Positions 5,323 to 5,613 of a stretch of 5,613 nt of DNA are shown piece after piece. Source of the stretch: Pseudoxanthomonas sp. (GTDB lineage: Bacteria; Pseudomonadota; Gammaproteobacteria; Xanthomonadales; Xanthomonadaceae). Under the pieces are notes generated by a model, which ran no database searches, was not told where the DNA came from, and was given only the letters and a program-made list of their open reading frames with translations. Each line of letters starts with the position of its first letter. Position 1 is the stretch's first letter. The position numbers were made by a program, and so were the translations under genes. The stretch spans positions 1 to 5,613 of the forward strand of contig JAJAZJ010000033.1 of the NCBI GenBank assembly GCA_026785795.1, given 5' to 3'.

Positions 5323-5613
5323 GATCCTGTGTCTTTCACCCATTGGGCAAGCCGTTTCAACCCCCTATGTACCTGAACCTTGATGGCCGACTCGGAGATA
5401 CCGGTCTGCATCGCTGCCTCAGAGACTGACAAACCTTCGATCTTCGTCAGCACGATGGCTTGCCTCTGTACCTCCGGCAACTCGCGCAGAAGCCTGTCAA
5501 GATCGCGCTGCGCACCGTCTTCGGCAGGTTCCGCCACCAAAAGCTCCTCGTCAACATCGTCCAGCGCATCGTGCCGGTTGTCGCGCCGACCGCGTCGCCT
5601 CCAGAGATCGACC
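5319..5613 (-). CDS. ECF (sigma-70 family) RNA polymerase sigma factor, C-terminal part, 5' end outside window
   Basis: The gene enters from the right edge; 97 C-terminal residues are visible, with the first complete codon at 5612. It should recruit RNA polymerase to a small stress regulon. The visible part begins with VDLWRRRGRR, which looks like the end of sigma region 2, followed by an acidic linker (about residues 12-33 of the visible part). Region 4 then runs from LLRELPEVQRQAIVLTKIEG through a helix-turn-helix with SVSEAAMQTGISESAIKVQV and HRGLKRL, the part that reads the -35 element. The apparent start at 5540 is a TTG inside the gene; the same frame stays open to the window edge. The stop TGA (5319-5321) overlaps the ATG of the downstream nrsF-like gene, so the two are translationally coupled sigma/anti-sigma partners. 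By that partner it belongs near the Caulobacter SigF type of ECF factor (inference). Region 2 proper and the start cannot be seen. Confidence 0.93.
   Translation of the reverse strand, partial: VDLWRRRGRRDNRHDALDDVDEELLVAEPAEDGAQRDLDRLLRELPEVQRQAIVLTKIEGLSVSEAAMQTGISESAIKVQVHRGLKRLAQWVKDTGS

Noticed and set aside
1..5613. CRISPR array, tRNA/rRNA, insertion sequence or attachment site
   Set aside because: I saw no regularly spaced repeats, tRNA-like cloverleaf, transposase or terminal inverted repeats; almost all bases are in minus-strand genes.

Overview
The window looks like part of a high-GC Gram-negative chromosome, most likely a proteobacterium; a beta-proteobacterium is a guess from gene content and base composition. 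Evidence for Gram-negative: a periplasmic binding protein with an export signal, and a six-helix NrsF-type anti-sigma protein. Every gene I can support lies on the minus strand, so the biological order runs from base 5613 down to base 1. The genes are tightly packed, with no gene-free stretch over 100 bases.

Layout in transcription order: (1) the C-terminal 97 residues of an ECF sigma factor (5319-5613, cut by the window edge); (2) an NrsF/DUF1109 membrane anti-sigma factor (4687-5322), starting inside the sigma stop codon; (3) a 99-base gap with a candidate ECF promoter, GTAACC-N16-CGAT; (4) an ArsS-type radical SAM protein (3574-4587); (5) a 94-base gap without a clear signal; (6-8) a PhnD/PhnE/PhnC-like ABC importer in the order binding protein, permease, ATPase (2583-3479, 1685-2575, 825-1688); (9) a 42-residue small ORF (700-828); (10) a calcineurin-fold phosphoesterase-like protein (1-703, cut by the window edge). 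The ends and starts of permease/ATPase/small ORF/phosphoesterase overlap as GTGA, ATGA and ATGA, so these four are probably translated as a coupled block.

How it may work together (inference): NrsF with SigF is known in Caulobacter as a heavy-metal-responsive ECF pair, acting through two conserved NrsF cysteines; both have counterparts here (C128, C178). The sequence before arsS resembles the promoter type I recall for that pair. This suggests that a metal(loid)-sensing ECF switch drives an operon that makes an organoarsenical through ArsS and moves an oxyanion or phosphonate-like compound through the PhnDEC-like importer. The terminal phosphoesterase-like protein lacks all three ligands expected for one of the two metals of its fold but keeps those of the other. 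No arsM, arsR or arsenosugar glycosyltransferase is present in the window, so the arsenic link rests on ArsS alone.
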